A stretch of 14,176 bases of DNA from Phycisphaerales bacterium (GTDB lineage: Bacteria > Planctomycetota > Phycisphaerae > Tepidisphaerales > Tepidisphaeraceae). Position 1 is the first letter of the stretch; the number at the start of each line of letters is the position of its first letter. This document shows, piece after piece, positions 6,601-14,176 of the stretch. A program made the translations under genes and the position numbers. Under the pieces are notes generated by a model. It was not told where the DNA came from. It saw only the letters and a program-made list of their open reading frames with translations, and searched no databases. The stretch is taken from contig PMAK01000284.1 in assembly GCA_003153655.1 (NCBI GenBank), positions 1 through 14,176 of the forward strand, written 5' to 3'.

Positions 6601-6979
6601 GCAACGCCTGTCCGATGGTCTCGGTGAACTCGCGCACGGCCGGAAGGTCCGGAAGCTTCGCCGGGTCATGCACGAGGTGGCGCATGGTAATCAGCGTGTG
6701 CGTCTTGCCACCGCCGTAGGTGAGCTCAAGTTGGCGAACCGCTTTGTCATTTTTTCCAGCCAGCCGCAAGACGACCTCACGCACTAAATTTCGCAAGTTA
6801 TGCGTGGGGTAGGTGAGGGCAAAAAAGCTATCGGGGTTCTCGTAGATCGGGCGCTTGCCGTTCTGCATCATGACTTCGTACAAGTCTGCCGCGAACAGAT
6901 GCAGAGGTAGATCGCCGGATCGCAAATCGTCCCGTAGCCGCACGACTTCGTGCCACGCTTTCCAAGGTAATTTCGCCAT
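3629..6979 (-). CDS. DUF499 (COG1483) AAA+/P-loop ATPase of a methylation-linked defence module
   Basis: 1116 residues, cytoplasmic, last gene of the defence operon. The start MAKLPWKAWHEVVRLRDDLR and the following block are typical of DUF499 proteins. Walker A is LTYGGGKTHTLI with Lys at about 92, in the GGGKTH form usual for this family, and Walker B is TLILIDEVLLYA (Asp214, Glu215). The middle and C-terminal parts (FAQLPHLPKMLKAQAI, and VIKFHVRLEVGDGK near the end) are the long non-ATPase part of these proteins. DUF499 ATPases are recurrent neighbours of DUF1156 methylases and are assumed to power target recognition or remodelling, but their exact role is not established. AAGGA lies 9 bases before the ATG, 11 bases after the upstream stop. 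The stop is TAG. The length looks complete. Confidence 0.93.
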   Translation of the reverse strand: MAKLPWKAWHEVVRLRDDLRSGDLPLHLFAADLYEVMMQNGKRPIYENPDSFFALTYPTHNLRNLVREVVLRLAGKNDKAVRQLELTYGGGKTHTLITMRHLVHDPAKLPDLPAVREFTETIGQALPNARVAALCFDKLDVETGMDVRGPDGKVRRLKQPWSVLAYQVAGDAGLKLLNAEGKADERATPPAENTLTELLSLPLKEGLGTLILIDEVLLYAKVKVRSEPGWLDILTSFFQYLTQSAAKVDRCCIVASLLSSEPKDQADALGKRIVSELYDIFQRQREAAVNPVEKDDVAEVLRRRLFDPKSVHDRQNWGQQVIAALKGIQAIDDQTAKQGAAAEDRYLKSFPFHPELTEVFYSKWSAGIERFQKTRGVLRTFALALREAEKWDGSPLVGPAVFLNAPSQESLSEAARELVAVADTIITEGQGTRWTGILESELGCGRQVQADSVGLKQREIEQAVMATFLHSQPVGHSAKTRDLLLLVGPCRADKIELEKGLARWARSSYWLDDSNVSEKDGQLPGEWRMGNRPNLNQMQSAAAALISDDVVKGRLLDEIGKVKTLTSGASALGVRVHSLPTKPKDIEDDGLFHYAVLAPSAASDSGKPSAEAKRYLDETTGPEKPRVFRNAVMLLAASRDGLEVAQARIREYLAWDRVRDDLTAKNEQEKKQKVSVDVARLQTLAMNIDKAKGRVPEAIRQAYCIVVTVSDKDEDQAFKITVTDEPHFETIKNDSRSRVQDTAVTAEALLPEGPYNLWKGAESARRVKDLAGAFAQLPHLPKMLKAQAIVQTLVDGCLQGTFVLRVTRPDRTFRTWWRSRPDDAALGDPALELVLPEAAELGEIPAELLVPKVLPSLWTSDEITSQVVQDYFGGRTVVQVDKGSYQEPVQIPKASQEIVNRAINDAVATGKVWLLSGPASLFDEPIPPGVLTTTAKLRTPPAIISAAAILPENLPTAWQNGTTSALAIAAALSQNAGNTLPWKTVRDVIAGALQARFIALTEDSGTWPCDFSGAQAVRITVPVAALGIGGIGGTGSPQPKVPLPNIRVASGDFDPAQIQDIGDLIPKLLEIRAKAKLVIKFHVRLEVGDGKISPADSVIKDINAVLKNVDENFRLS

Positions 6980-6990
6980 ATCTGTTGTCC

Positions 6991-8112
6991 TTATTGGATC
7001 AATTGGTCCGGGTCATGCACAACCATTACGCCATTAGGAAGAACATAACCGGCACCATCGAGTTCGAGCCGTTGTCTGGAGAGTTGAGCCAACGAGTCAT
7101 TCACCGCAGCCGAAAGCGAGGAACTGCCGCGGGCGAAGAGAGCCTTTGCCGTCGGACCGTAAATCCCGATAGCGTCACCAAAGGGTGTTATTCCCAATGG
7201 CAAAATTGGAGTCCCCGCAACGCGCGGCAATGACGCGCTCTCCAGGCCAGAAAACACACCTTCGAAACCTCGTCGAAACAAAAGCCGCTCTGATATAGCG
7301 TCTTGTGCCATGAACCGCAGTGATTTTGCGTATGCTAGCCGGAGAACCTCATCGGACTCGGGATTTTGTTGCTGCCCGCTGTCACCTGATGGATCTTTGA
7401 TGATTGTCGTCGACTCCGACCTATCGTGAATCCCTTCGGTACAAAGATGTGTTCCAATGACCACTCGACCGCATGAGGCTCTCAATTGAAGATTGACAGG
7501 GGCCACATTCTCGACTTGCGCCCAACCCTCGGGGTCAATTCGACCACTGACCTTGCTTCTGGTTCAGGACGCTCCTTTGCTCTCGGCAATTACAGCCTGA
7601 AGGCTTCCGTCCTGACAAAAGTAATCGGGGCGCGATTCCGAATTTGGATCCACATACGTTAACTCTCCTCGCTGAATACATGCGTAGGCGTCGGCAATAT
7701 GAGTTAGCTGAAAATGTTCACGCAGGACGTAACACGTGACGCCCGTCGCAATCTCTTCTGACGCTACTGCTGTGAGGCGTGGATCCTTCTCCGAAACCCC
7801 GGAATAGAATCGCAGATTCGGCGTCGTCCCTGCGAAGTCGGCGGCATACCGATACAATGCGAACCACGACCTCGGATCCCATGATGAAGTGGCCAGTGTT
7901 AGCGCGATTCCTGCTTCAATGAGCAAACGATGGAGACTTACTCGCAAGGTTCCGTTCGGCGGTAGCGGATTCGCAAGTGCGATCGCGGGCGGTGCGATTT
8001 CCACATTCCATTCCCGGATGTCAGCAGGGCTGGGCGCGAAAGGAAGCCAGAAGGGCGCCAGATTGTGTCGCACGCGCCAATGTGGCCAAGAATGAAGGAA
8101 CCAGGGAAACAT
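6991..8112 (-). pseudogene. PD-(D/E)XK nuclease-like protein, interrupted by an in-frame TGA
   Basis: A 373-codon frame from ATG 8112 (GGAGG 10 bases upstream) to TAA at 6991, broken once by TGA at 7566-7564 (codon 183). Both sides are in the same frame, with no other stop. Before the stop, PD at 162-163 and E177-S-K179 in VIAESKG give the PD-X13-ExK spacing of restriction-type nucleases. Immediately after it come TRSKVSGRIDPEGWAQVENV and a hydrophobic strand, the usual sequel in that fold. The downstream part could restart at GTG 7506. The gene lies between the methyltransferase (2-base gap) and the ATPase, the place expected for the effector nuclease. I did not recognise a named family. Options: true nonsense mutation, sequencing error, readthrough, or two split polypeptides. 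TGA is the normal stop of neighbouring genes, so recoding is not general. Confidence 0.62.
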
Positions 8113-8114
8113 GG

Positions 8115-11100
8115 CTATGGTTCCTCCCCGAGGGCAAGTTTCATTTGGTCGGCGTTTGCCTTTGTTCCTTTCGCACCGATGTGGTTGCTCAGGCTTTCCA
8201 GCAATGACCGTTCATCGCTACCGCGCTCGGACAACTCAATTAGTGATTGCACGAGGCGCTTGAACAATTCGTGCCGTCGCATGCCGTGTTCGTCGAGGTA
8301 CTCGTCAACCTTGTGAACATCACCAGCCTTCCAAAGATGCAAGAGGCGATGAACCCGGTCGATAAGTGGCACCGATCGCCCATTCGGCGCTTCGTAGCCC
8401 ATCGATCGGTCCTTTCGTTGAGTCCACGCCTTGAGTCGCACCTTGCCACCCGTCGACTCAGGCTCCTCCTCGCCATCGTCGGGAATAGAAAGATCATCGT
8501 CGTCGCTCGAATCATCTGCACCGGTTTTCGCGAGGATATCCCAAGTCTGAACCAATTCCGAATCCGAAAGATTGCATGAAACTGCATACAAGATGCAGGT
8601 GCCAACCGGTGCCTCATTCAAACCAAAATCATGCCTATGCAGCAGATAATAGGCGGTCGGCTCATCTAAGCGATCACTGGCCGAGAACTGGGCAGCGCCG
8701 TCCTGTTCACCGCTAAGCACCTTCCCGACCACGTAGTCGACGACCAACCGTCGAACATGGTTTAGGAATTCTGCAACCGTCATTACTTGACCTGGCTGAT
8801 CCGCTTTTTTCACTGCCGGGTGCTTGCTGTACGCCTCCAGCGCCGGTCCCGTCGCCGCCCATATGAAATCGGGCCCGCGGATGCCCGCGTCCCAGTAATT
8901 CTGCAACTTCACAGCAATGTTGGAACGCATTTCTTCGAGAACGGCAGTATCCCAGCCAACTCGCGCTGCGACCTCACGCTTCTTACATACGAGCCAGACC
9001 GATGAGGCCAGGGCAGCCGAACTTTGGGCACGCATACGACTACTCTGCTCAGTTTGAATTGGCCAAGTCCCATCGACTGTAAAGCCAGCACGGATAATCG
9101 CAGACACAAGCGTCTCCCAGGCGGCTGGCTGCTTGTTGGCGAAAACGATTACCAGTCGACCTTCGGGGGTTAACGACTCTGCACATTGAACAAACACTCT
9201 GGCCATTCCGTCCTCGTACACCTGCTTGCTCTTAGCGGCGTTATTTCCGTGACGGCTGGAATCGTCTATCAACTCGCCATCATTGGCTTCGTGATCCCAT
9301 TTGGGAGACAGTGCATTTCTAAACGGAATGTCGAGCACCGAGTCTGTGTGGGCCACAATTCGCCGGAGCCACACATAGAAAAAATCCATCATGTCCGAAT
9401 AGGGAATGGCGTCGTAATACGGGGGATCTGTCAGCACCACATCATATTGTCCTATCAAGGGATTAGTCGAAGATTGATGCACGACGTGCGGTGAGGGCGC
9501 ATCAATGTTCCAGCGCACAAACGTGTCAAGTGCAGTTGCAATGCGATCAAGACACATAATGTATCCGCCTGCACCGGGCCACAGAAGGTTGCCTTCCGCG
9601 TAATCCCATGTAATTGGGAGTGCAAAGCGGACAAATGAATGATTGATCGTTGGAACGTCAATCTTCCACTGCACGCCACAGTTGGCAAAGTCTAGTGTCC
9701 TATCGAGTCCACATGCTAGGTACGCGGCGATTGCGTCGATCCAGTCTGATGTATAGCCAAGATTAGCCATCTCAACGCGAGCATGGCGTGTGGAGGCAAC
9801 GAGTCTTCCAAGCGACTTTAGTTGGCGTGACGTGAACAAATCGCGCCAGAGCATTAGGCCGTAGCCTTGCACACTGAATGCGCGGCCAGCTCCTGATCCG
9901 CCGCCGCTCGGGGTGGGCTCATTCGGCACGCCGTATGGGACGTCTTCAAACGCTTTCTCCACGTCATCATCGTCAATCGCTGCTACCGACAGCTCATGTG
10001 CCGTAGGCATGCGGTAACCTTTACCATCAGCCGTATCCAAGACAACGGCCGTCATTACACTTCCCAGCTTTCCCGCCTTGCCTTCGACCCGAATGTCCTC
10101 CATTGTCATGATGGTCGGGCAACACGGACACTTCGCTCCCGCGCGGCTCATCGTGCCACCCGCAATGCGCTTGTCGTGTTCACGTTTCTGAGCGGCATTG
10201 CCACCCTGGGATGGTACATCCATCTGGATGCCGAAGACGACACCGCTCTTATCCTCATTTGGCGCCATCGTCAGAATCACCCGCCTGCGATCGGTCTTGC
10301 ACAACCATCGCGTTTTTAGGAGCGGGAGTTGGGCGCGACAATGCTTGCACTGCACAGTGCGCGCCCAGAGATACGCGACGGTGGGCTTCGCAATCCATCG
10401 AGGATTCGCTTGTACAGCAAGGTAATCCTTCGACAATTCGGCATTCATCGAGGCAATGTCAGGTGTTCCGTTTCGCGTCAAAGGCACAAGCGTCATGGGC
10501 CGATGCTCATAGGCGATTTGCTCCTTTTTCAACGGCTCGAAATCGGCATAGGTCGGATACAGCGGAGCCAGCTCCTTGCGCACGCGGCTCAGAACCCACT
10601 GGCCCCACGCGCGGACGTGCCACGCGAGGTCTGCATCAGGTCCATGTATCGTGTCGGCTGATGCGAAAAGCGTTGCTTTTTGCTTTTTAGTTGCTTTGCC
10701 TCGCCCTTCGGCATCAGGATTGGCTTTGTAGAAAGCGTCCATGAAACTTTCGTTGCCGGTGATGAAATCCGGCAGAACCCGTTTCTTCCCTGCCAGCTTT
10801 TGCGGATATTCCAGTGTGCATTTAAGAATGAACCACGCCACGGGATTGATATCCACGGCGGTCGTTTCGCATCCGAGACGCATCGCCTCCAGGGGAATCG
10901 CGCCACCGCCCGAGAACGGATCTATCACCCTCGGCGCTCGCCCGCCGTAACTCTTGCGGATTTCCTTCTTTAACCATTCGAGCGTGGCAGCATTCTCCGT
11001 TTCATTTCCCCAACGAAGAATTCCTCCCTCAGTCTCTTCCTTGATGCGCTCCACAATTTGCCCGTTGGGCATCTTCTTGCGCTCGATCCGTTTGACGACT

Positions 11101-11324
11101 TTGCCGGCGATTTTTTCGCAAAGTTCGCGCCGCTTTTCCGGCGTGCCAGGATCGGGCAACAGCGTCGCAATGAGTGCAGCTCGACTAGCCGCAAGAGGTC
11201 GCCGTGCCGGCCAAAGGTGGACAGTCGAAATGTGCCCATGACGTACGGTCTTCTCATGCACAGAATCCAGCGATGTCTGCTTCAGCGGGAACGCGTGTTC
11301 GATTAGTCTTGGGAAATCAGACAT
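8115..11324 (-). CDS. DUF1156 (COG1743) adenine-specific DNA methyltransferase with zinc-knuckle cysteines
   Basis: 1069 residues. The DUF1156 lead is plain: PRLIEHAFPLKQTSLDSVHE, then TVRHGHISTVHLWPARRPLA (about residues 5-46). SAM-binding motif I is VIDPFSGGGAIPLEAMRLG (about 133-151), with an acidic end of strand 2 at AVDIN. CKHC (326-329) and a CPCC pair (about 399-402) are the Zn-ribbon insertion described for COG1743. Catalytic motif IV is LTDPPYYDAIPYSD (about 631-644), the DPPY form of N6-adenine (or N4-cytosine) methylases. An acidic linker near residue 960 (SSDDDDLSIPDDGEEE) precedes a helical C-terminal domain. It is probably the modification subunit that marks host DNA. Its start overlaps the PIN gene stop by 8 bases; AAGGTG lies upstream. 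The target sequence cannot be read from here. Confidence 0.95.
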   Translation of the reverse strand: MSDFPRLIEHAFPLKQTSLDSVHEKTVRHGHISTVHLWPARRPLAASRAALIATLLPDPGTPEKRRELCEKIAGKVVKRIERKKMPNGQIVERIKEETEGGILRWGNETENAATLEWLKKEIRKSYGGRAPRVIDPFSGGGAIPLEAMRLGCETTAVDINPVAWFILKCTLEYPQKLAGKKRVLPDFITGNESFMDAFYKANPDAEGRGKATKKQKATLFASADTIHGPDADLAWHVRAWGQWVLSRVRKELAPLYPTYADFEPLKKEQIAYEHRPMTLVPLTRNGTPDIASMNAELSKDYLAVQANPRWIAKPTVAYLWARTVQCKHCRAQLPLLKTRWLCKTDRRRVILTMAPNEDKSGVVFGIQMDVPSQGGNAAQKREHDKRIAGGTMSRAGAKCPCCPTIMTMEDIRVEGKAGKLGSVMTAVVLDTADGKGYRMPTAHELSVAAIDDDDVEKAFEDVPYGVPNEPTPSGGGSGAGRAFSVQGYGLMLWRDLFTSRQLKSLGRLVASTRHARVEMANLGYTSDWIDAIAAYLACGLDRTLDFANCGVQWKIDVPTINHSFVRFALPITWDYAEGNLLWPGAGGYIMCLDRIATALDTFVRWNIDAPSPHVVHQSSTNPLIGQYDVVLTDPPYYDAIPYSDMMDFFYVWLRRIVAHTDSVLDIPFRNALSPKWDHEANDGELIDDSSRHGNNAAKSKQVYEDGMARVFVQCAESLTPEGRLVIVFANKQPAAWETLVSAIIRAGFTVDGTWPIQTEQSSRMRAQSSAALASSVWLVCKKREVAARVGWDTAVLEEMRSNIAVKLQNYWDAGIRGPDFIWAATGPALEAYSKHPAVKKADQPGQVMTVAEFLNHVRRLVVDYVVGKVLSGEQDGAAQFSASDRLDEPTAYYLLHRHDFGLNEAPVGTCILYAVSCNLSDSELVQTWDILAKTGADDSSDDDDLSIPDDGEEEPESTGGKVRLKAWTQRKDRSMGYEAPNGRSVPLIDRVHRLLHLWKAGDVHKVDEYLDEHGMRRHELFKRLVQSLIELSERGSDERSLLESLSNHIGAKGTKANADQMKLALGEEP

Positions 11325-11913
11325 TCGTTGTCACCTTCTGCGCAGCCATCAATCGGCACCGCAATGCTTCGAGATAAATCTGTTCAAAATACGTCGCGAG
11401 AGGCCTCGCCAATTGCTTATGCTCGGCGATTACCGAATCCTTTTCAGAGTCGGTGAGGTGATTGTTGAAATAAAGCCAGCCAAACAAATGAGGAGTGGTT
11501 TGTGCGCCGGGATTCGAGAGAACGTCGGCGGCAAGCTTCCGCGCTTTTTGGTCGTCGGTGAGAAAGGCCTGCCGCGTTTTAAGAGCGAATGCGATTGACG
11601 ATAACTCACCCTTCCCCAAGCGTTTTCGCTTCTCCAGCAACTCAACAGTTTGCAGATCATCAATGTCGAGGGAGAAGACGGAGAATGCTTGGGCCTTCTG
11701 GGCCGCTTGGAGTCTGGATCGCAACTCAACATCCGCATCCGTAACATTCTTTCGCGGCTTTAGCAGGCATTCATACGCAACTACACGCGTGCAGACGAAA
11801 ACGACGCCCGCATCCAGCGCCACACGAAGGAGACGCCGCGAGGAAAGAATGTTCCAGACCGCGCACGTGTCCGCAATGTTGTGTGGATGAAAACGTGATA
11901 CATCAATCGCCAT
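11317..11913 (-). CDS. PIN-like domain ribonuclease/toxin candidate
   Basis: 198 residues from ATG 11913, which has GGGAGGG 9 bases upstream; an in-frame ATG at 11949 would deepen the overlap with the upstream gene and is less likely. The acidic pattern of PIN nucleases is visible: D15 in IADTCAVWN, E48 in VVAYECLL, E103 in LGKGELSSIAFAL and D120/D121 in AFLTDDQKARKLA. PIN proteins are metal-dependent RNases, often toxins. The gene overlaps the stop of the HTH-ImmA gene by 11 bases, so the two are translationally coupled. HTH-ImmA proteins are recurrent neighbours of PIN-like proteins, consistent with a toxin-antitoxin or regulated-effector pair carried inside the defence operon. Target RNA is unknown. 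Confidence 0.75.
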   Translation of the reverse strand: MAIDVSRFHPHNIADTCAVWNILSSRRLLRVALDAGVVFVCTRVVAYECLLKPRKNVTDADVELRSRLQAAQKAQAFSVFSLDIDDLQTVELLEKRKRLGKGELSSIAFALKTRQAFLTDDQKARKLAADVLSNPGAQTTPHLFGWLYFNNHLTDSEKDSVIAEHKQLARPLATYFEQIYLEALRCRLMAAQKVTTNV

Positions 11914-13051
11914 GGGAAAGCGCCCTCCCATATAGCGATGCCAGCCCACTGAGCTCTGCCTCCGCTACCAAAAGCATTTCTGCCACGCGGGCCGCAGTTA
12001 CGATTCCACGGTCATACGCATCAAAACATAGCGCCACGTATGAGTCCGACAGGCCACGTTGGAGAAGTTCTTCTTTGCGCTGCCGACTTCGCACCCCGAG
12101 CGTTTCCGGAAGTTCGGGGTCCGCTTTGCGCGCCTTTGGAACCTTAAGCTTCTTGAGGGACGTGACTTCCGCATCGGAAATCAGATTCGCGTCGCGAAGC
12201 GCATACGCCATCGTCTCTGCGTTTACCATTAGACGAGCGGCATAGTCGAGGAACTTTTGCTCAGTCCAACTCTTCGCGTCAGGGATCGCCTGAATCACCT
12301 CCGGGGGTAGCAGAAACCGTGACGCAAATGTATTGGCGCGGATTTCGCTGAGGTCGCCCTTCGCCCAGTCATTGAAAGAGACAACGAAGTCCTGATCCGT
12401 ATCAAGAATGGCGTGACCTGCCTCATGTGCCGCAGTGAATCGTTGGCGAAACACGTCCTCGCTGTAGTTGACCAACACACAAGCACCCGCAATGGGGTGG
12501 CGAATAAACAGCCCAGAAATCGTGCTGGAACCTAATTGACGGCGGAATACATGCACGCCGATATCGCGGAACACTTGAAATACGTTTGGCGGAATCTCGT
12601 TCGATGCCCAACCGATATAGCGGCGCAGCTCGCTTGCTGCCTCTTCACCATGGCGTTTGAAAAACGTCCCATGCTTCGTGAAGGAGAAATGCCGCCGTGG
12701 GCCTTGGGACAACTCAGAAAGAAGAAACTCCTGACACTCGCAAAGGAACAGAAATTCCTGGATGGCCCATCGATCTTGCTGGGATAGCTCGGTTCCGTGC
12801 TTGCGAAAAAGAGATTCTGTTTGTTCAAAGGACGCCAGTTTTTCATTGGAAATGAAGAACTTAAAATCGCATTTGAAATAATCGGCCAAGATGAGAACTT
12901 CATCTCCAGTTGGATCGGTGGTGCTGCCGAGCATTGCCGCAAGGCGCGCAGGTTCGATTCCGGTGCTCGCGCAAACGACATCGGCATTGACCTGAAATTG
13001 GGTCATATATCGCTGAAGCTTGCCCGAGAACATTTGGCGATCTAGTGCCAT
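11903..13051 (-). CDS. XRE-HTH/ImmA-IrrE (COG2856) metallopeptidase
   Basis: 382 residues. Residues about 8-65 form an XRE-like helix-turn-helix (YMTQFQVNADVVCASTG, ARLAAMLGSTTDPTGDEV). The M78 (ImmA/IrrE) peptidase domain carries RFTAAHEAGHAIL with the zinc-binding HEAGH at 209-213, followed by EIRANTFASRFLLPP, which supplies the third ligand (Glu236) and the family's A-N-x-FA signature. Known relatives cleave phage-type repressors or DNA-damage regulators, or act as antitoxin-like regulators. GGAG lies upstream of ATG 13051, 6 bases after the helicase stop. Likely targets, by inference, are its own HTH-controlled promoter, the PIN partner, or the S24-like regulators in this window. The stop is TGA. 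Confidence 0.93.
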   Translation of the reverse strand: MALDRQMFSGKLQRYMTQFQVNADVVCASTGIEPARLAAMLGSTTDPTGDEVLILADYFKCDFKFFISNEKLASFEQTESLFRKHGTELSQQDRWAIQEFLFLCECQEFLLSELSQGPRRHFSFTKHGTFFKRHGEEAASELRRYIGWASNEIPPNVFQVFRDIGVHVFRRQLGSSTISGLFIRHPIAGACVLVNYSEDVFRQRFTAAHEAGHAILDTDQDFVVSFNDWAKGDLSEIRANTFASRFLLPPEVIQAIPDAKSWTEQKFLDYAARLMVNAETMAYALRDANLISDAEVTSLKKLKVPKARKADPELPETLGVRSRQRKEELLQRGLSDSYVALCFDAYDRGIVTAARVAEMLLVAEAELSGLASLYGRALSHGD

Positions 13052-13057
13052 TATTTT

Positions 13058-14080
13058 CTACTCCGGCGCGCAATACTGAGCGACAAATTGATCTCCGGTG
13101 ATTGCCGCTGGGCATTGAGGGCCCAATTCGTGAACGTACCGCGATGTGACAGTTCGGGCGATGCCATGGACCGTCCGATTCGTACGGGCCCGCATCCGAA
13201 ATGCCATGGCCGTGGGAAGGCAGGAAACAGAAGAGAGCAGTAATATTTGCTTGGTTCGGGTCACAGCCACATAGAATAGTCGGCGCTGTTCTTCCACGGC
13301 GCGAGTCTGTTCGTCGGCGGTAGCGTCGTCGTCGATCGCGGGCATAAGACCGTCCAGGCAGCCGGCAATGATAACCAATTCTGCTGTTAGCCCTTTTGAT
13401 TTGTGAAGACTCATGACGCGGACGTAATCAACATTCGTCGGCATCTCGGGCTGTGAGATATTGCGTCGTATGGCATCGCAAAGCGCCGCCGCATCGAAAT
13501 CCTCTTCCTCAATGTGATTGGACAGTTCTCGCAAGGGCACTGCCCACTCTTCAGCGCCGGGAAGCACGGCATCAATAAGCGCATCGCCACGAAGATTGCC
13601 AATTCGGCCCAACTCGGCAGTTAACACGTTGAACCGATCGACGAGGTACTGGGTGTGAGGTAGGCGAATCTGGCCTGCCGCGAGCTTGGTTAAGCCCTGC
13701 CAAGGAGTGTCGCCGGTCTGCTCGCAATGTGATCGTAATCTTGCCCATGCTCCGTCCGCGAGTGTGTTATGGCCAAGACCACACCAACATCGGAGCGCTA
13801 CTCGGTCGTCTTGACTGCCTGCCAATATCAGCAGCACCAACGCTTGTTGGGCCTTGCAGTCGTCAATTTGCTTGGGATCACCATCTAAGAGTTGCTCACT
13901 AAAGAAGCTGTGAGCCGGAACGCCAAGCCCTACTAGCGCGTCTCGCACTGCGTATCCGAACTCGCGACGAGGTGCCAAGACTAGAATGTTTCCCGGTTGG
14001 ACTGTTCCTGCGGCGATTCGCGTACTGATAAATCGAGCAATACCACTCGCCTCGTCGTCGATCCCGCGCCACTGGACGCC
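13058..14080 (-). CDS. UvrD/Rep-like superfamily 1 helicase, C-terminal portion
   Basis: Only the C-terminal half of an SF1A helicase is present. Clear landmarks are a strand NILVLAPRREFGYAVRDAL (near 13920-13990), motif V VMSLHKSKGLTAELVIIAG (about 13360-13420) and motif VI EEQRRLFYVAVTRTKQILLL (about 13230-13290). Walker A and motifs Ia-III would lie further right and are absent. Helicase-like sequence can be followed up to VQWRGIDDEASGIARFIS near 14077; beyond that the frame stays open to the window edge but becomes an arginine-rich string typical of reading the wrong frame. I therefore place the end of recognisable gene at about 14080. It would act as a 3'-5' DNA translocase. It leads the operon, with a TAG stop 6 bases before the HTH-ImmA start. 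Confidence 0.88.
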   Translation of the reverse strand, partial: GVQWRGIDDEASGIARFISTRIAAGTVQPGNILVLAPRREFGYAVRDALVGLGVPAHSFFSEQLLDGDPKQIDDCKAQQALVLLILAGSQDDRVALRCWCGLGHNTLADGAWARLRSHCEQTGDTPWQGLTKLAAGQIRLPHTQYLVDRFNVLTAELGRIGNLRGDALIDAVLPGAEEWAVPLRELSNHIEEEDFDAAALCDAIRRNISQPEMPTNVDYVRVMSLHKSKGLTAELVIIAGCLDGLMPAIDDDATADEQTRAVEEQRRLFYVAVTRTKQILLLSSVSCLPTAMAFRMRARTNRTVHGIARTVTSRYVHELGPQCPAAITGDQFVAQYCAPE

Positions 14081-14176
14081 GCGCCCGCGAACGCCGCGCC
14101 GGCGGGTGTCCCAGCGTCGGCTTCGGCGGCGGCGACGTAGAACCCGAGCATGATCGCGGCGGGCGCGTTGATCGTC
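14081..14176 (-). other. High-GC segment of foreign composition at the right edge
   Basis: By hand count about 76% G+C, against roughly half in the preceding hundred bases. In the minus frame starting at 14175 it reads as ordinary protein (TINAPAAIMLGFYVAAAEAD, then an Ala/Gly-rich stretch), with about nine in ten codons ending in G or C. That frame is not the helicase frame. I do not recognise the product. It may be a piece of an unrelated high-GC gene joined during assembly or by a real rearrangement. Confidence 0.6.

Noticed and set aside
7564..7566. TGA as a selenocysteine or reassigned codon
   Set aside because: TGA ends several neighbouring genes (S26 peptidase, first regulator, HTH-ImmA, PIN), there is no redox-type motif at the site, and I saw no obvious selenocysteine insertion stem after it. 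Nonsense mutation or sequencing error is simpler.
1..14176. CRISPR arrays, insertion sequences, rRNA or tRNA genes
   Set aside because: No regularly spaced repeats, transposase signatures with terminal repeats, or structural RNA patterns were found on either strand.

Overview
The window is bacterial DNA of moderately high GC (mid-50s percent by eye). It is an accessory region: a fragment of a transferable element with its regulators on the left, and a large defence-type operon on the right. The pairing of a DUF2840-like gene with a TraF-type S26 peptidase, an ImuA-like gene and operators of the (G/T)AAC-N7-(G/T)AAC type resembles alphaproteobacterial mobile-element and SOS genetics. That taxonomic hint is weak and I would not name a genus.

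Layout. 1-188 (minus) is the start of an ImuA-like RecA-fold gene that runs off the left edge. 189-489 is non-coding, with an SOS-box-like operator for imuA and a textbook intrinsic terminator that ends the next operon. 1501-490 (minus) is a two-gene operon, DUF2840-like protein then TraF-like S26 signal peptidase, typical of integrative conjugative elements; no other transfer genes are in the window. 1502-1639 is a divergent control region. 1640-3108 (plus) holds two LexA/CI-like regulators, both apparently lacking the catalytic lysine of S24 autopeptidases. 3109-3228 has a strong promoter overlapped by a third copy of the operator and followed by a short hairpin. 3229-3438 encodes a small excisionase/AlpA-like DNA-binding protein. 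3439-3628 is a convergent gap with a perfect 14-bp hairpin.

From 3629 to about 14080 all genes lie on the minus strand and are tightly packed. In transcription order they are: UvrD-like helicase (5' end not intact in the window), XRE-HTH/ImmA-IrrE metallopeptidase, PIN-like nuclease, DUF1156 (COG1743) adenine-type DNA methyltransferase with zinc-knuckle cysteines, a PD-(D/E)XK nuclease-like protein interrupted by an in-frame TGA, and DUF499 (COG1483) P-loop ATPase. Gaps are 11 nt or less, or short overlaps, so this looks like one polycistron. The DUF1156/DUF499 pair is a known gene partnership thought to form a modification-based defence system. Here it is joined to a helicase, a candidate nuclease and what looks like a toxin-antitoxin-type pair (PIN plus HTH-ImmA). 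This assembly is the best candidate for an under-described system in the window.

The last roughly 95 bases (14081-14176) have a very different composition (about 76% GC by hand count) and a different open minus-strand frame that looks like coding sequence of a high-GC genome. This suggests an assembly chimera or a real junction inside the helicase gene.
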